This document shows positions 49,304 to 61,744 of a DNA stretch of 64,000 nt, in pieces. The stretch is taken from assembly GCF_905147045.1 (NCBI RefSeq), contig NC_065906.1:7750001-7814000 (forward strand). Reading direction: 5' to 3'. How positions within the stretch are numbered: position 1 is the stretch's first letter; the number at the start of each line of letters is the position of its first letter. The notes below the pieces were generated by a model. The model did no database searches and had not been told where the DNA came from. It was given only the letters and a program-made list of their open reading frames with translations. This stretch comes from Nymphalis io. Its lineage: Eukaryota > Arthropoda > Insecta > Lepidoptera > Nymphalidae. A program made the translations under genes and the position numbers.

Positions 49304-50031
49304 CGTTATCTGTTAACGGATGGATGAATTTAATTTAACTTGTTTTTTTCCTGTGACGAATCTATCTATATTATTTTTAAGAGATTTTTTAATTCTCATT
49401 TAAGGCTGTTCAGTGGCTGCATTATTAGCATATCTTATGTGAATGAGTTCATGATTTGTCACTTCTTATTATTAAAAAGTGTAAAAAGAGACTAATGTTA
49501 TCATGAGTTTTTGTTCCAATAATGTAATTAATTGTACACTTCATTTAAAACTTGATAACTTAGTTGAAAAAATTGGTGACAATGCGGTTACAATAATCTA
49601 ATTCCCAATCTCTTCATTACAAATAATATTCATGTACTTAATTAAAAAAAGTTATTGTTATGTAATCGTAATGAAAACATAGACACAGTTCCTTTCGAAT
49701 TTATAATATTACTCTGATTATATACAAACATAATAAGCATACAAATAAAAATTAAAAACCGAGAACCTGAGGATCTATGAAGACTGACATTTGTCAAATT
49801 TTCAAAAATCGAACCAATTACGTTAATGGAATTTGAAATTAGACTATTAATTTTTTTTCAAAGTGAAGATCATTCGTTATAATATTCGCGGTGACATTAA
49901 AACTTTTCTCATATATCGTGACTACGCTGTGGGCAAACGAGTTACACTGGTTTTGTTCATCGATTGTTTCTGACAATTGTATAATTTCATAAATATTATA
50001 AACTAGATATAACTTAAATGGTTGCTATGTT

Positions 50032-50215
50032 GTTAATATTATAAATGCGAAAGCTTGTTTGTTTATTTGCTTGATGATACGCTTTCACGTTTTAACTTCT
50101 CAACCAACCATTACATTTACTGAAACGGAAATTGCATGCAAGTTGTCAGGGGTACAGAAAAAGACATAGGAAACTATAATAGTAGATAATAGAAATAAAT
50201 CTTTACTAATATTAT
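50032..50215 (+). mobile_element. Helitron-like terminal fragment
   Basis: 'taatattataaatgcgaaag' then 'cacgttttaacttctcaacc'. A second 'tactaatattataacgtgca' at about 50205 starts another similar piece. Confidence 0.4.
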
Positions 50216-51046
50216 AACGTGCAAATCTATCAGTCCGTTTTGAAAAATATTTTGATGTCAGATATTCCATTTACGGACTTATATAAACTATATAGAATGA
50301 CGTTACGAACGTCGAAGGCAGAGCAGTAATATATAACACGAGTGAAATCGCACAGAGCAGCCAGCTAAAATTAAATATCGATAAATATGTTTGCGTCAGA
50401 AACATTTTAATCGTTCTATATAAATGTTGCGCTAAAATTCATGTAATCTTGCTTCCATCACCAAAGAAATCTCTACAAAAAGGCTCCTCTATCGGTTTCT
50501 CTCGTAGGTAGTTTTTGACTGATGCGCGAACAGACACGAAGCGAGCGATTTTATTTATATATGTAGATATGTTGTAACACAATCATCTCCGTCAAGACGT
50601 TCTTTTGAGAATAAGCAAATGCAAGTCTTGTTTTATTTACGGATGACATTTTGCTTTTGGCGACGGCGATTACAAATGGAGAAAAAAAAGTGATTTGTGT
50701 CATGGCTTAAAATACAGATGCGTTTTGTTATATATTCATTGCATGTAGATTTATATAAATTCTTGATTGTTGAAATTATTTCGTCACAGATCGTAACTAA
50801 ATTAATCCTAGCCGATCATGTGTGGTATTAAAAACTAGCTAACTACGCTGACGGGATAACTATTAACCTTATCATGCTCTCATAATTTTATGAGAACTTA
50901 ATCTGACACCGACAAAATATACATCAATCGCTGGGCTAATCCTACAAGTGTACGTGCTTTTGTACCAGGTACTTTATATACTACAAACGCAAAGGCGTGA
51001 GACACTTCCAATTGCAACTAATTATAGTCAATTATTATAATTATAA

Positions 51047-51164
51047 GTCGAGATGGCTTAGTGGTTAGAACGCGTGAATCTTAACCGATGAACCCGGGCA
51101 AGCACCACTGAATTTTCATGTGCTTAATTTGTGTTTATAATTCATCTCGTGCTTGCCGGTAAAG
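51047..51164 (+). mobile_element. SINE family A 5' part, lacking the B box
   Basis: 'gtcgagatggcttagtgg' to 'catctcgtgcttgccggtaa'. The B box region reads 'ccgatgaacccgggc', the same 12-nt loss as the copy at 23603. The 3' two-thirds are absent. Confidence 0.8.
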
Positions 51165-51166
51165 TT

Positions 51167-51233
51167 AATTACCGTCTTCAATAAATGTTTACTACCGTGT
51201 TATTGTATAGTCAATTACCGTCTTCAATAAATG
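51167..51233. repeat. 21-bp exact direct repeat, 46 bp apart
   Basis: 'aattaccgtcttcaataaat' plus G at 51167-51187 and 51213-51233, directly after the broken SINE. It may be a local duplication or the flanks of a 25-bp filler. Confidence 0.85.
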
Positions 51234-51838
51234 GGACATCTAATGCAAAAAGTTTTATTCAAATCAGATTGCTAGTTCCTGAGATAAGCACGTTCGAACA
51301 AACAAAATCATCAGCTTTATATATTAGATATAGATTCTCGCTTGTGTATTAACGAAAGATTTAATGATTTTCACAAGTCATAACATACGGCTAGCCAATC
51401 ATAAATTACTTTTAAACAAGACAAAATTATATTTACGAGTTATGTGATAACATGAAAACATCTGTAATTATTGTTGACATAAATGAATTACCGTCGCAAA
51501 TTCGCATTGGATATATAATAATAAATATTGTGATTTATTTTATTGAAATTAGTTCACTAATAGCGTGCGCTGATTTGTAAATGTTAATAACTATTATTAT
51601 TGACCGTTTTATAGCAATTAAATATATTTGCAGGATGTTCAAATATTATCAATATGTGTATTTATTATGTACGTAAACAAATGACGAAAACTTGTACTCT
51701 GTAGTAAATAAAATCATTTCACGTTTATGTTCACTGTTTATAATGGCGCTTTCACACTTAATCGGTGTTTTGTCATTTATTTTTACATATATATCGCAAG
51801 CTATAGTTCTATATCTATGATAAATCAGAAGATAATAT

Positions 51839-52142
51839 ATTTTTTTTTTTATAGAATAGGAAGGTGGACGAGCATATGGGCCACCTGATGGTACGTGGTC
51901 ACCAACGCTTTTAGACATTGGCATTGTAAGAAATGTCAACCATCGCTTACATAGCCAATGCACAATCAACCTTGGGAACTAAGATTTTATGTCCCTTGTG
52001 CCTGTAATTACACTGGCTCACTCATCTTTCCAACCGGAACCCAACAACATCAAGTACTGCTGTTTTGCGGTAGAATATCTGATGAGTGGGTGATACCTAC
52101 CCAGAAGAGCTTACACAAAGCGCTACCACCAGTAAGTAATAT
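51839..52142 (-). mobile_element. Family B retroposon, near full length
   Basis: Tail-first on +: T-run, 'tagaataggaaggtggacga', then the body to 'gcgctaccaccagtaa'. Confidence 0.83.
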
Positions 52143-52254
52143 AAGATGTGAACAGCAGTAGTAACAATTTTTAACAACAATAACACTTTCGAAGCTGTGT
52201 GCGATATGTTGTATGTGAAGGCAACAAAGCAAAGAAAGACTGGACTGGACTATT

Positions 52255-52548
52255 TTTTTTTATTCCGGACGTGTGGCCTTGCTGTGTAGAAGATAATAGT
52301 GCACTTCCTTCCTATACTCTATTTTATGAGAGAGATAAGGGTTACGCAAAGGCGTAACCCTTATCTCGTAAAGACGTACTTCCGAAACAAGTGAGTTATA
52401 TATTGCCAAATGCAATTTTTTTCCAAACTCTAGTCTGCTACTAGGAATTACTTGGCACATAAAATCCATTGACCCTTCCTGGGTTTCCAATCCAGGACCT
52501 GGGGATCTGTAGCCATATAAGCTAGCCACTAGACCAATGAGGCAGTCA
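52255..52548 (-). mobile_element. tRNA-derived SINE, family F
   Basis: The - strand starts 'tgcctcattggtctagtgg' (box A) and has 'ggtcctggattggaaaccc' (box B-like), a body, then 'ggaataaaaaaa' as a tail. It carries an exact 16-bp hairpin at 52332-52367. The only copy in the window. Confidence 0.65.
52332..52367. repeat. Perfect 16-bp inverted repeat within SINE F
   Basis: GAGATAAGGGTTACGC at 52332-52347, loop AAAG, exact complement 52352-52367. Confidence 0.95.
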
Positions 52549-52842
52549 GTAATTTTTATATATTAACTCAGTATTATTGTACTTACATAGTTTCTTTGTT
52601 ATAAGACACTTAATGTTTTCTTATAAATTCAATTATATAATGTCATAAAACAAATCGTAGTTACGATTTATGGTCCCTTTGAGTTTCAATGACTTTTAGC
52701 GTGAAACTTTTTAACGTTTCGTCTTTACGAGCGCCGCGTTCAATATTCAATAGTTTACAAGTTATGTGTTAACAGATAGGTAAAAGATTTCATTTTAAAT
52801 TCGAAATATGAAACAATAACATCATGACCTTTATAGTATCGG

Positions 52843-53090
52843 TAGGCGGACGAGCATATGGGCCACCTGATGGTAAGTAGTCACCAACGCCCATAGACAT
52901 TGGCATTGTAAGAGATGTTAACGATCGCTTACATCGCTAATGCGCCACCAACCTTGCGAACTGAGATGTTATGTCCATCACCATTGCGCCAACAACCTTG
53001 GGAACTAAAAAGTTAAGTCCCTTGTGCCTGTATTTACACTGGCCCACTCACCCTTCAAACCGGAACACAATAATACCAAGTACTGCTCTT
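52843..53090 (-). mobile_element. Family B retroposon with internal duplication, head-truncated
   Basis: Tail-first on + from 'aggcggacgagcatatggg'. The segment around 'atgcgccaccaaccttgcga' is repeated about 45 bp later as 'ttgcgccaacaaccttggga'. Confidence 0.75.
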
Positions 53091-53692
53091 TTTTAAAGTA
53101 AGAGTTTGGACAAGGCGGCTTTCGATCGTATTAATGACGTCATATTCGGAATAAGGTTTCTCTGTTTTGTATATGTATATAAGTAAATATAACAAAAATG
53201 TGCTATTGTAAAATTTAAGTTTCAATTCAGAAATATCAGACAGTTAATAAATTAGGATGAAGTTAAATAGTTACATTAAATAATATGTGATTATTAAATG
53301 CTATTTTAGTATGTAAATACATTATTACATCCTTTATTCTTAATGTGTGAATGCGTCAATGAAATTGGTGCCAAATTTTTATGTTTTTTTTTGTGCTTTG
53401 AATTATTGACACAGGAATGATTTTATTCAACTCAATATACAAGCTCTTTTTGTTAAATTAATAATCACGAAACGATTTATTGCATAATTACTTTTAATAT
53501 TTATATAAAAAAAAGAAATTAAAGATATTTGGCAATATGTGTAATCTTGCACCGAGTGAATATCCAAGCTTAAATATAATATATTAACTAAGACTAGCTC
53601 ATTTAAACGTCAGTCGTTATTAACTTGTCACATATGTATATTACTTCATGTATTTTTATAATATTATATAAAATTATACAATCCTAAATATA

Positions 53693-53965
53693 TATTTTTT
53701 ATAGAATAGGAAGGCAAACGCGCATATGGGCTACCTGATGATAAATTGTCACCAACGCCCATAGACAGTGGCATTGTAAGAAATGTTAACCATCGCTTAC
53801 ATCACCAATGCGCCATCAACCTTGGGAACTAAGATGTTACGTACCTTGTGCCTGTAATTAGACTGACCCACTCACCCTTCAAACCGGAGCACAACAATAC
53901 CAAGCACTGCTATTTTGCGGTAGAATATCTGATGAGTGAGTGGTACCTACCCAGACGAGCTCAGC
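53693..53965 (-). mobile_element. Family B retroposon
   Basis: Tail-first on + from 'tttttatagaataggaaggc' to 'acctacccagacgagctcag'. It lacks the last piece of the head. Confidence 0.82.
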
Positions 53966-54591
53966 TATATATATAATATCACGTTTTTATGTGTGAATAT
54001 GTAATCGTAGTTTGTATATATATACCTAATTCGATTGGAATATAGTAACAATTGTAACTAAATAATAATTAACAAACTGTCTTATATAAGCTGCTACTGT
54101 GAATTATTTGTCAGGAATACGAATATCAAATCGGGAGTCTACAGTTATATCGGGAAGGTAACAGTTTATATCGGTTATATAACATCGCTCTATTAACTTT
54201 GTATTTTAGTAATAAGTTATAAGATGGTGTTAATATAACATTCATTGTTTCACAGTTTCTCATTAGTATCCAATAACATGACATAATATACTTGTTTCCA
54301 GTTTTCATCGATCGCTAGCAATATTAGACGATGTTTCTCAAATAATTCTACGTGTTTAAATAACAAGCTCCTTGATTTAAATTAAACTGGGTAATGTTTG
54401 AAATGTACTATAAACACACTTTATATATTTATTGTAGTTATAAGCTCTTCTTCAATCATGTAATTATTATAATTCCAAGTTAGATTATAACTTTACGTTT
54501 GTTTTGTTTTTTTACAAGCTTCAATGTAATAACGTTTTCGAAGTTGATTAGAATTATTTTTATCGAAACCTAAACTTATTTAAAAATAAAA
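53966..54591. other. AT-rich stretch, nothing recognised
   Basis: No coding or repeat support. Confidence 0.45.
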
Positions 54592-54692
54592 ATGTCAATA
54601 TCCTACTGCTTGTTAGAGGAGAAGGTTAGGAGCTTACTCAACCACGATGCTCCAATGCGTGGTGGTAAACACAAATCAGAGGTGCTTGCTCG
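54592..54692 (-). mobile_element. Decayed SINE family A fragment
   Basis: 'gtcaatatcctactgcttg', 'gagaaggttaggagcttact', 'gatgctccaatgcg' and 'agaggtgcttgctcg' match scattered family A blocks, with internal losses. Confidence 0.6.
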
Positions 54693-55061
54693 TAAAATAA
54701 TAATAGAAAAAATGACACGTCTAACGTGATAGCTAGTGTAAACCTTATTTGATTTATGTCGTTTTAGTCACTGTGTTTATTACACCACTACAAACGCAAA
54801 AACTTCTACAAGCTTATTTATCTGTGTCTGTGAACTGTGGATGGTATGTTTATGTGTGAAGTTGAATAGGATAATTTATTATGTACGCATGTAGAGGTAA
54901 ATAGATAGACATATAATTTTTTTTATTGCATTCAATTTTTAAAAAAATGCATGCCAATGCGGCCTTATCACTAGTAGCGATCTCAGGCGAAGTGAGTCTT
55001 GATTTACAGAGAAGGGTAGTGCAAATATACATATATAAAAAACTAATAAATACACATACAT

Positions 55062-55815
55062 CATCATAGCAGAGTCGCTGGAACAACTCACCGAAATGCT
55101 GCGTAGCCTAGGCGAGTCTTCCCGGTGTGTCGGTCTCGGTATAAACTTGGACAAGACCAAGTTGATGTTCAATAGGCATGTCGTGCCGGGACTGATATAC
55201 GTCAAGGGAAAACCTCTCGAAGTTGTTAGTGAATATACCTACCTAGGACAGATAATACAAGTCGGTAGGAACAACTTCGAGAAGGAAGCCGATTGAAGAA
55301 TTCGCTTGGAATGGGCAGCATTTGGCAACCTTCGTCAAGTCCTCAAGTCATCTATATCGCAATGTTTGAAGACGAAAGTCTTCAACCAATGCGTCTTACC
55401 TGCTATGACATACGGTGCCGAAACGTGGACACTAATTGCGGGACTAGTCCACAAATTCAAAGTCGCTCAGCGTGCTATGGAGCGAGCTATGCTCGGAGTA
55501 TCTTTGAAGGATAAGATCAGAAATGAGATTATCCGGAAAAGAACCGGAGTCACCGACATAGCTTGCAAAATTAGCAGACTGAAGTGGCAGTGGGCTGGTC
55601 ACGTATGTTGTAGGACCGATGGCCGTTGGAGCAGACGAGTCCTAGAGTGGAGACCGCGAATCGGCAAGCGCGGTGTAGGGCGCCCTCCAGCCAGGTGGAC
55701 CGACGACCTTAAGAAGATGGCGGGCACCAACTGGATGCGGAAGGCGGAGGACAGGGAGCTTTAGCGCACCTTGGGAGAGGCCTATGTTCAGCAGTGGACA
55801 ACGATTGGCTGTTGA
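55062..55815 (+). mobile_element. RTE-clade non-LTR retrotransposon, 3' end of the RT ORF
   Basis: One frame reads ESLEQLTEMLRSLGESSRCV, KTKLMFNRH, VVSEYTYLGQ, then a TGA (55294-55296) where Arg (CGA) is expected, then RIRLEWAAFGNLRQVLK, VLPAMTYGAETWTL, DIACKISRLKWQWAGHV and GRPPARWTDDLKKMAGTNWM. The frame ends at TAG 55762-55764 where Trp (TGG) is expected; beyond it, RTLGEAYVQQWTTIG continues. All motifs are in one frame, so a young copy with only two nonsense changes seen. The catalytic RT core lies upstream and is absent (5' truncated). A (cata)n tail follows. Confidence 0.88.
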
Positions 55816-55850
55816 TTGAATAAATACACATACATACATACATAAATATA
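55816..55850 (+). repeat. (cata)n microsatellite tail
   Basis: 'acacatacatacatacataa' directly follows the RTE ORF end, typical of the short tandem tails of such elements. Confidence 0.8.
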
Positions 55851-57151
55851 TATACCTACATATATTACACTATTTACATTCATCATAATGTTTTCATAAT
55901 TAACTCAATGATAAAACACTGCGATTTTTTTTGTAAATGTGAAAACATCCATTTTATAATTCTTATCTCTTACTTAACCTTCTAACCACATAATTAATAT
56001 TAATCAAGCATAAAATGTTGACTTGGGTTTTAAAGCCCGCTTAGTACGTGGTTTAGCCGATCGTAAAAGGAAGTTATCCGAGAAAGTGCCAATCAAAATA
56101 CGATGGCTCGTAACAATCATGAAATAAACCACTTAAATTCTAGCGTCGGTTAGTGTAAAATACAGCTTCGCATAAGGCGGATCTTTGGATTCCACTGAAA
56201 TTTAATTTAGTAAGGTTATATTGGCAGTATTGCATAGTTTAATCATGAGAACGGCGGGTAGTATGCAAGTTATACGAAGTCGCATAAAACTTGGCCATAA
56301 ACGCGGCATACGTTTACTTTTATAGCTACGAACTACCTAAAGCGAATGTTTCGTCGGAAATCAGCTATACTATAGCTTAATTACCGGAACTTTAGGTTAT
56401 AAGGATACCTAGTACATGAATATTATAAGTAGAAATACAAGGAACAAATAATAACAGGTGCACATACCACGCCTGCTAACAAAAGATTGGAATGTAAAAT
56501 CGCCAGATATTGTTCGTCGTTGCTTCTGCGCATATATTGATATTGATGATTGAAATGCTATTTAAATTATTATGTGTGTGGAGATTTTGGTATTAAGACT
56601 ACCGGGCAAATACTTTGTCATCTCTGGAATGTAATAATTGGGAACTTTTTCTATTGTCATACATGTCAGATTTATTAACAGACAAGCTTATTATTCTATT
56701 CCGTATCTATTACAACTATCTCAACATAATTATAATCTTTTAAATATATTGATATACGAATTTGACGTTTAATAATTTCGCATAATTGTGCAGATATTTT
56801 ATGAAATATCTGATTGTATCAACATAGCCGGAATACTAAAACGCGTATAATATATAATACCCTAATTTACGTCTTTACGCTCAGAGCTCGAGTTGAATTA
56901 AGCTGGCCTTAGTAAATTACGAGTTTCTGGATTTACATATTTTCTTACAAACCCAACACACATAGGCAGTGTGATAAATTACAAATGTAATTAATGTCTC
57001 CTTGACCAATAATTCGGTCACGAAGGTTAATATCAAAGATTAGTGAAAATATTAGCTCACTTTCTCTCACTCTCAAATCCGAGACGATTAGAAGTTAAGC
57101 GCAGGATCAATTTCAAATAACGTGACGTGATAAAAAGGATCCGTACCGTAC
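55851..57151. other. AT-rich stretch, nothing recognised
   Basis: No gene-like frame or repeat family found. Confidence 0.45.
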
Positions 57152-57450
57152 CGGACAGTCTGTGAATGTCCCACTGCTGGGCTAAAGGCCTCCTCTCCTC
57201 TTTTTGAGGAGAAGGTTTGGAGCTTATTCCACCACGCTGCTCCAACGGGGGTTGGTGAAATGCACATGTGGCAGAATTTCAGTGAAATTAGACACATGCA
57301 GGTTTCCTCATGATGTTTTCCTTCGCCGTAAAGCACGAGATGAATTATAATCACAAATTAAGCACATGAAAATTCAGTGGTGCTTGCCCGTGCTTGAATC
57401 CACGATCATCGGTTAAGATTCACGCGTTCTTACCACCGGGCCAACTCGGC
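57152..57450 (-). mobile_element. SINE family A, near full length
   Basis: Tail-first on + from 'ggacagtctgtgaatgtccc' to 'gggccaactcggc'. The B box is mutated: 'gtgcttgaatccac' replaces 'gggtttgaacccac' on +. Confidence 0.85.
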
Positions 57451-57566
57451 TCTCGGCAAAAAAGGATCAATGGATATAATGATAGACAACAGCATCAGCG
57501 AAAATAATATGAATACTCAATTAATCATAGCCAAACACCCACGTTTCACCTGTTCTTCTCAGGTGA

Positions 57567-57655
57567 TGGTATTGTCTTTTCCGAACCGGTTGTAGTATTT
57601 TACTGTGACTGTCAATAATTAAATGTAATGTGTCTACATTTAATAAATGAAAATT
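57567..57655 (+). repeat. Retroposon 3'-end repeat, family E, copy 2
   Basis: 'gtcttttccgaaccggttg', 'tttactgtgactgtcaata', 'tttaataaatgaaaattag', in the same order as at 9641. Confidence 0.5.
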
Positions 57656-58873
57656 AGTTTTTTTTATTTGTATAATAATAATGTGTATATCGTATAGCAT
57701 ATATATGTATATTAAATCTTTACCTAAAAAGGTTTTAATTGCCAAAATTGAAATTGGAAACAATCAATGTAGATCCAAGATAAGCATTGCAGCTAAGAAC
57801 TAAAGAGGGGGTATAAAGATGATTCAAATTAAACAATTTATGTATATAGTTATGTTTTCAAGGATTGTGTCAAACACATTAAATCAATGCAAAGCATTTA
57901 CTAAAAAATCGAGGGAAGCCTCGAAAAACCACATAACCTGTCACATGTCACGCATTGAGAGGGGTGTGTAACGGACGCGCGGGGGCACAATTATGAGATA
58001 AGAAAGCAGAGAGCGAATGTAACATTGTTCTTGGCAGGAAAAATCAAATTTATTACAACACCACAGACTATTAATTATATGTAGGCTGTAGTATGTTCGA
58101 TTACTCAAAAAACTGTTCATAAAATAAATAAATTTTAAGTACTTTCTTTTCATATAAGGCAATGTCGGCAAGTCAAGTCAAGGCAAGTCTCCGCCAAAGA
58201 TTATTCCTTTGGTTTCTGTTACCAAGCAAGACTTCAATGAATAAACTGAAACATGTTTTTACATTTCAAAATGTAATAAATTTCGATTTTACACAATCCA
58301 ATTCACTCTAACCCACACAGATAGCATATAATAAATAAATGCTGTTACTGGGCGGGAAAAAAAGTGTACTTCGAAGATTCCGGTTAATATTTTAAATCAA
58401 TACACCCGTTTTGACGGCTTTAGTGTAAGAAGTTGATGTAATACAGTTATAAGTCAATTTATGGTACTTTCGCTGCAGTAAAATCACGCACCTTTTTTTG
58501 GTGTTTTTTTTTTTAAATATATGCATAATTGTTACAAGGACGATGAACAATGTACATAAAGCCATGTTCCGTTTTAAAATATATGCATTGTACGTGTGTT
58601 TACGACTAAATAAGCTGTTTGTCAGTACTCTGTAGAGGGAGGTTTTGCATACGATGTAGATGCATTTAGTTTTTAGTTATTTGTAGTGATTCTGATATTA
58701 GGAATTTCTTACAAGTCTATTGGAGATTAATTAAGTTTTTTTAAGATAGTTTATAATTTATACCATATTTTAGTAATCTATGTTATTATTTAGTATCTGG
58801 AAACCTTAGTAGATGGAACGATAAAATTTCGAATTCCAAGATTATGTATATTAATATAGAATTAATGAATAGT
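57656..58873. other. AT-rich stretch, nothing recognised
   Basis: Only random short frames. The GC-richer spot at about 57955-57990 has no identity. Confidence 0.45.
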
Positions 58874-59010
58874 CTTACTTTTATAATGGTTTTAACGGTT
58901 AATAGTTAAACACTGATTTCTCTCTTTCTGTCATTATTGCTTTGACATTCGAAAGAAGAAGAAACAGAATTGTTTAACTATTAACCCGCTAAATAACGTT
59001 TATAAACGCC
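58874..59010. mobile_element. Fold-back MITE-like repeat, family D, copy 2
   Basis: GGTTAATAGTTAAACA at 58897-58912 and its exact complement at 58971-58986 flank a centre containing 'tgacattcgaaagaagaag', shared with 18506-18641. Confidence 0.55.
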
Positions 59011-59186
59011 ATTTAACATTAACGACCTTACTATAATTAACGTTGTGTGGGTGAATAGTTACGTACCGATTTTGACCTGTCCCGGTGTCTGTTATCAAAT
59101 CTTAAAAGTTAAATTTGCCGTTGTTCGGTTCAGCTGAAATTTCGCACAGATGTTCGTGTCTTGGCAATGTACGATTTAACTAAATG

Positions 59187-59212
59187 CCGCCATTTTAAAT
59201 CCAAAATGGCGG
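59187..59212. repeat. 10-bp hairpin CCGCCATTTT
   Basis: Arms 59187-59196 and 59203-59212 with loop AAATCC, inside a medium-GC patch that may be a decayed repeat. Confidence 0.8.
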
Positions 59213-59397
59213 ACTTGATCGATTGGACTTGGACACATGATCGAATTAGCAATGCGAGTGATACTAGGATGTTTATAACAATTCTGCCTGGTGGTAAAAG
59301 GTGTAAAAGTTAAGAGAATGTTTCTTATAGAAAAACGACTGAACTTAGTTTAAATAAATAACATGACTAGATTATTTATTAATGAGTTCAAATAAAA

Positions 59398-59575
59398 ATA
59401 TTTTATACTAGTAATCGCCTGCGGCTTTGCCCGCATGTTAGCGAGCAGATACTTGGGATACAAAATAGTCTATGTCCTTCTATGGGGTTCAGCTTGCTTC
59501 ATACCATTCGGTTTCGTGGTTTAAAAACGTAACAGATAGACAGACTATCGAATTTAAAATATTAGTATAGATTCC
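59398..59575 (-). mobile_element. Helitron-like element end
   Basis: The - strand starts 'atctatactaatattttaaa', then 'tgtctatctgttacg', and ends 'gcaaagccgcaggcgattac' and 'tagtataaa', the common lepidopteran non-autonomous Helitron layout. Confidence 0.5.
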
Positions 59576-60150
59576 ATTGGTTATAATTCAGAACTAGAGT
59601 AGAATCTTTAAAGGAAAAGGTTTAAAATACGAAACGTATTATATATCCCGATTAATAACCCTGTAGTCATGAACTCTAAAACTTGTTTAAAAATATCGGT
59701 GCAATACGTATATGTACCAGTAGGTACACCTTTCGTTCGGTAAACGGTTTTTGATGAATATAATTATACATTTTTTTAAAGAGAATCAATCATGTTGTTT
59801 ATTTATTCTGGCAGACAACCAGGTCAATATAGATCACACACTGGGACGCACGTTCATGTTAAATGTTTTACACGGTCTTATTACCTTTACTGGAGACAAG
59901 AGACTTGGGTAATTTCTTAACATTTTATTGGGATTATCTCCAAGACTCGATGTGATTGTGAACAATGTTCGTTGCTTATTTTAAGAAAAGAATTTGTGTA
60001 AATAATTATATGTATATTAGAATAATTGGTTTGCCATATTGGGGATGAGGGGAGCGTTTTTTTACTTATTTAAAAGCCATTGAAAAAAATATCTCTAAAG
60101 AAGTAAACTAAAATATCTTAACGTTAAATTAGTCGGGTGCGTATAAAACT

Positions 60151-60195
60151 ATTAATAATATATATATATATATATATATATATTATTAATATATA
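60151..60195. repeat. (TA)n tract within an inverted repeat
   Basis: 'attaataa' + (ta)n + 'ttattaat', fully self-complementary overall. Confidence 0.85.
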
Positions 60196-60630
60196 TAGGA
60201 ATTTTAGAGAGAGAAGAATTGTATAGTAGATATAAGAATACAAAGTCTCTCCACGTTACTCTATTTGACTTTGACTGACCCAATAACTGTCTGACATCAA
60301 CGCTCAGAGAAATCACTGAACTGATTCATATAGCATTTGTGACACACAAAAGGATGTATGGAAACTCGATTACGTATATGAACTGGACGACATAAGATGA
60401 ATTATTCGAAAAAATAATGTAATTATTATTATTTTTTAATTTAGAATTTGAAATAATTTTCAAATAATTAAAAATCGATTAAACTATTAATATTTTACAT
60501 GTTGGGGTCGTTGATTCTACAAAAAAGAACCAGAAAAATATAGAAATTACACACACAGGTAAACACACGTAGGTACACGTACAGATAAAATCTGTATCGT
60601 GAAAGATATTTATATCTGAAATAAATTTCC

Positions 60631-60865
60631 TTTTTTATGTTATATGCAGACGGACGGGTAAATGAGCCACCTGATGGTAAATGGTCACCACCGCCTATAG
60701 ACATTGGCTGTGAACAACTGTGCAACCAACTTTGGGAACTAAAATGTTATGTCCCTTGTGCCTGTAGTTACACTGGCTCACACACCCTTTAAGCCGGAAC
60801 GCAAGAATACTACATAAGTATTGCTGTTTAATGGTAAAATATCTGATGAGTGGGTACCACCAAGA
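60631..60865 (-). mobile_element. Family B retroposon, diverged
   Basis: Tail-first on +: 'ttttttatgttatatgcaga', 'tgagccacctgatggtaaat', 'caactttgggaactaaaatg', 'atctgatgagtgggtaccac'. Confidence 0.78.
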
Positions 60866-61744
60866 AAAAAATATTGTTTGGAATTTATATGTGTTTATAT
60901 CACATTGTATTTTTGTATCAATAGTATTTATAGTTCTTTCTAATTATAAACGATTTGGTATCCGTGTAGACAAAACTCGGTCAAGAGATGAACAAGGCGT
61001 AATGGCTTCTAAATATATAAAACACCTGTGCTCTACGATCGATTAATTATTTATTAACGCTGTTGATGTTGTATATAATAGATATGTCATTTCTTATTTA
61101 TGATTTTCATTTAAAAAAAAAATATCTTATAAAAAATCATTATTATTATTTTATAAATTATTTTTGATTATTTCTTTTTATATAAAACAGTTACAATCAA
61201 TTATATTATACCTAACTTTTTTATTTCAGTTATTTTCTTAATTTTGCCTTGCATTTTGATTCAGAAGCTGAAAAATCAGATTCAGCGCGGTTTCATTTGG
61301 AATATTTATAGCAAAAATATGACTGCAAGAGAATCGTCTTACAAAAATAAAATATATATAGTCGTCTAAAATGTTTTAGAGATTAACTGGAAATGCAACC
61401 CAAGATATTAATCCTTTGGCTACATCCTAGAATATATCCGCGCTGAATCACTATAAAACAAAGAAATCTATTTCAGAACCACTAAATATTGTACATTATG
61501 CTTCATGATCGAATTAATATGAACACAAGCGAATTGACTTTATTAACTACGAAATGGGTAATATTTCGTTACGAGCTATAATTTCGATAAATAATGTAAT
61601 TACAAGTCGCTTTAGTTTATAGAATTTCCCGCATATTTTATTATACGACTTAAAAATCCTATAGTATGTTATTCGAAATTCGAATTGTTATTAGTTTCAT
61701 TAAAAAAAACAATTTTGAAAAGTGAAGTATTTAAATTGAAAAGA
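60866..61744. other. AT-rich stretch, nothing recognised
   Basis: No coding or repeat support seen. Confidence 0.45.

Noticed and set aside
60151..60195. AT-rich self-complementary tract as an origin or regulatory hairpin
   Set aside because: A (TA)n microsatellite is self-complementary by nature; nothing else supports function.
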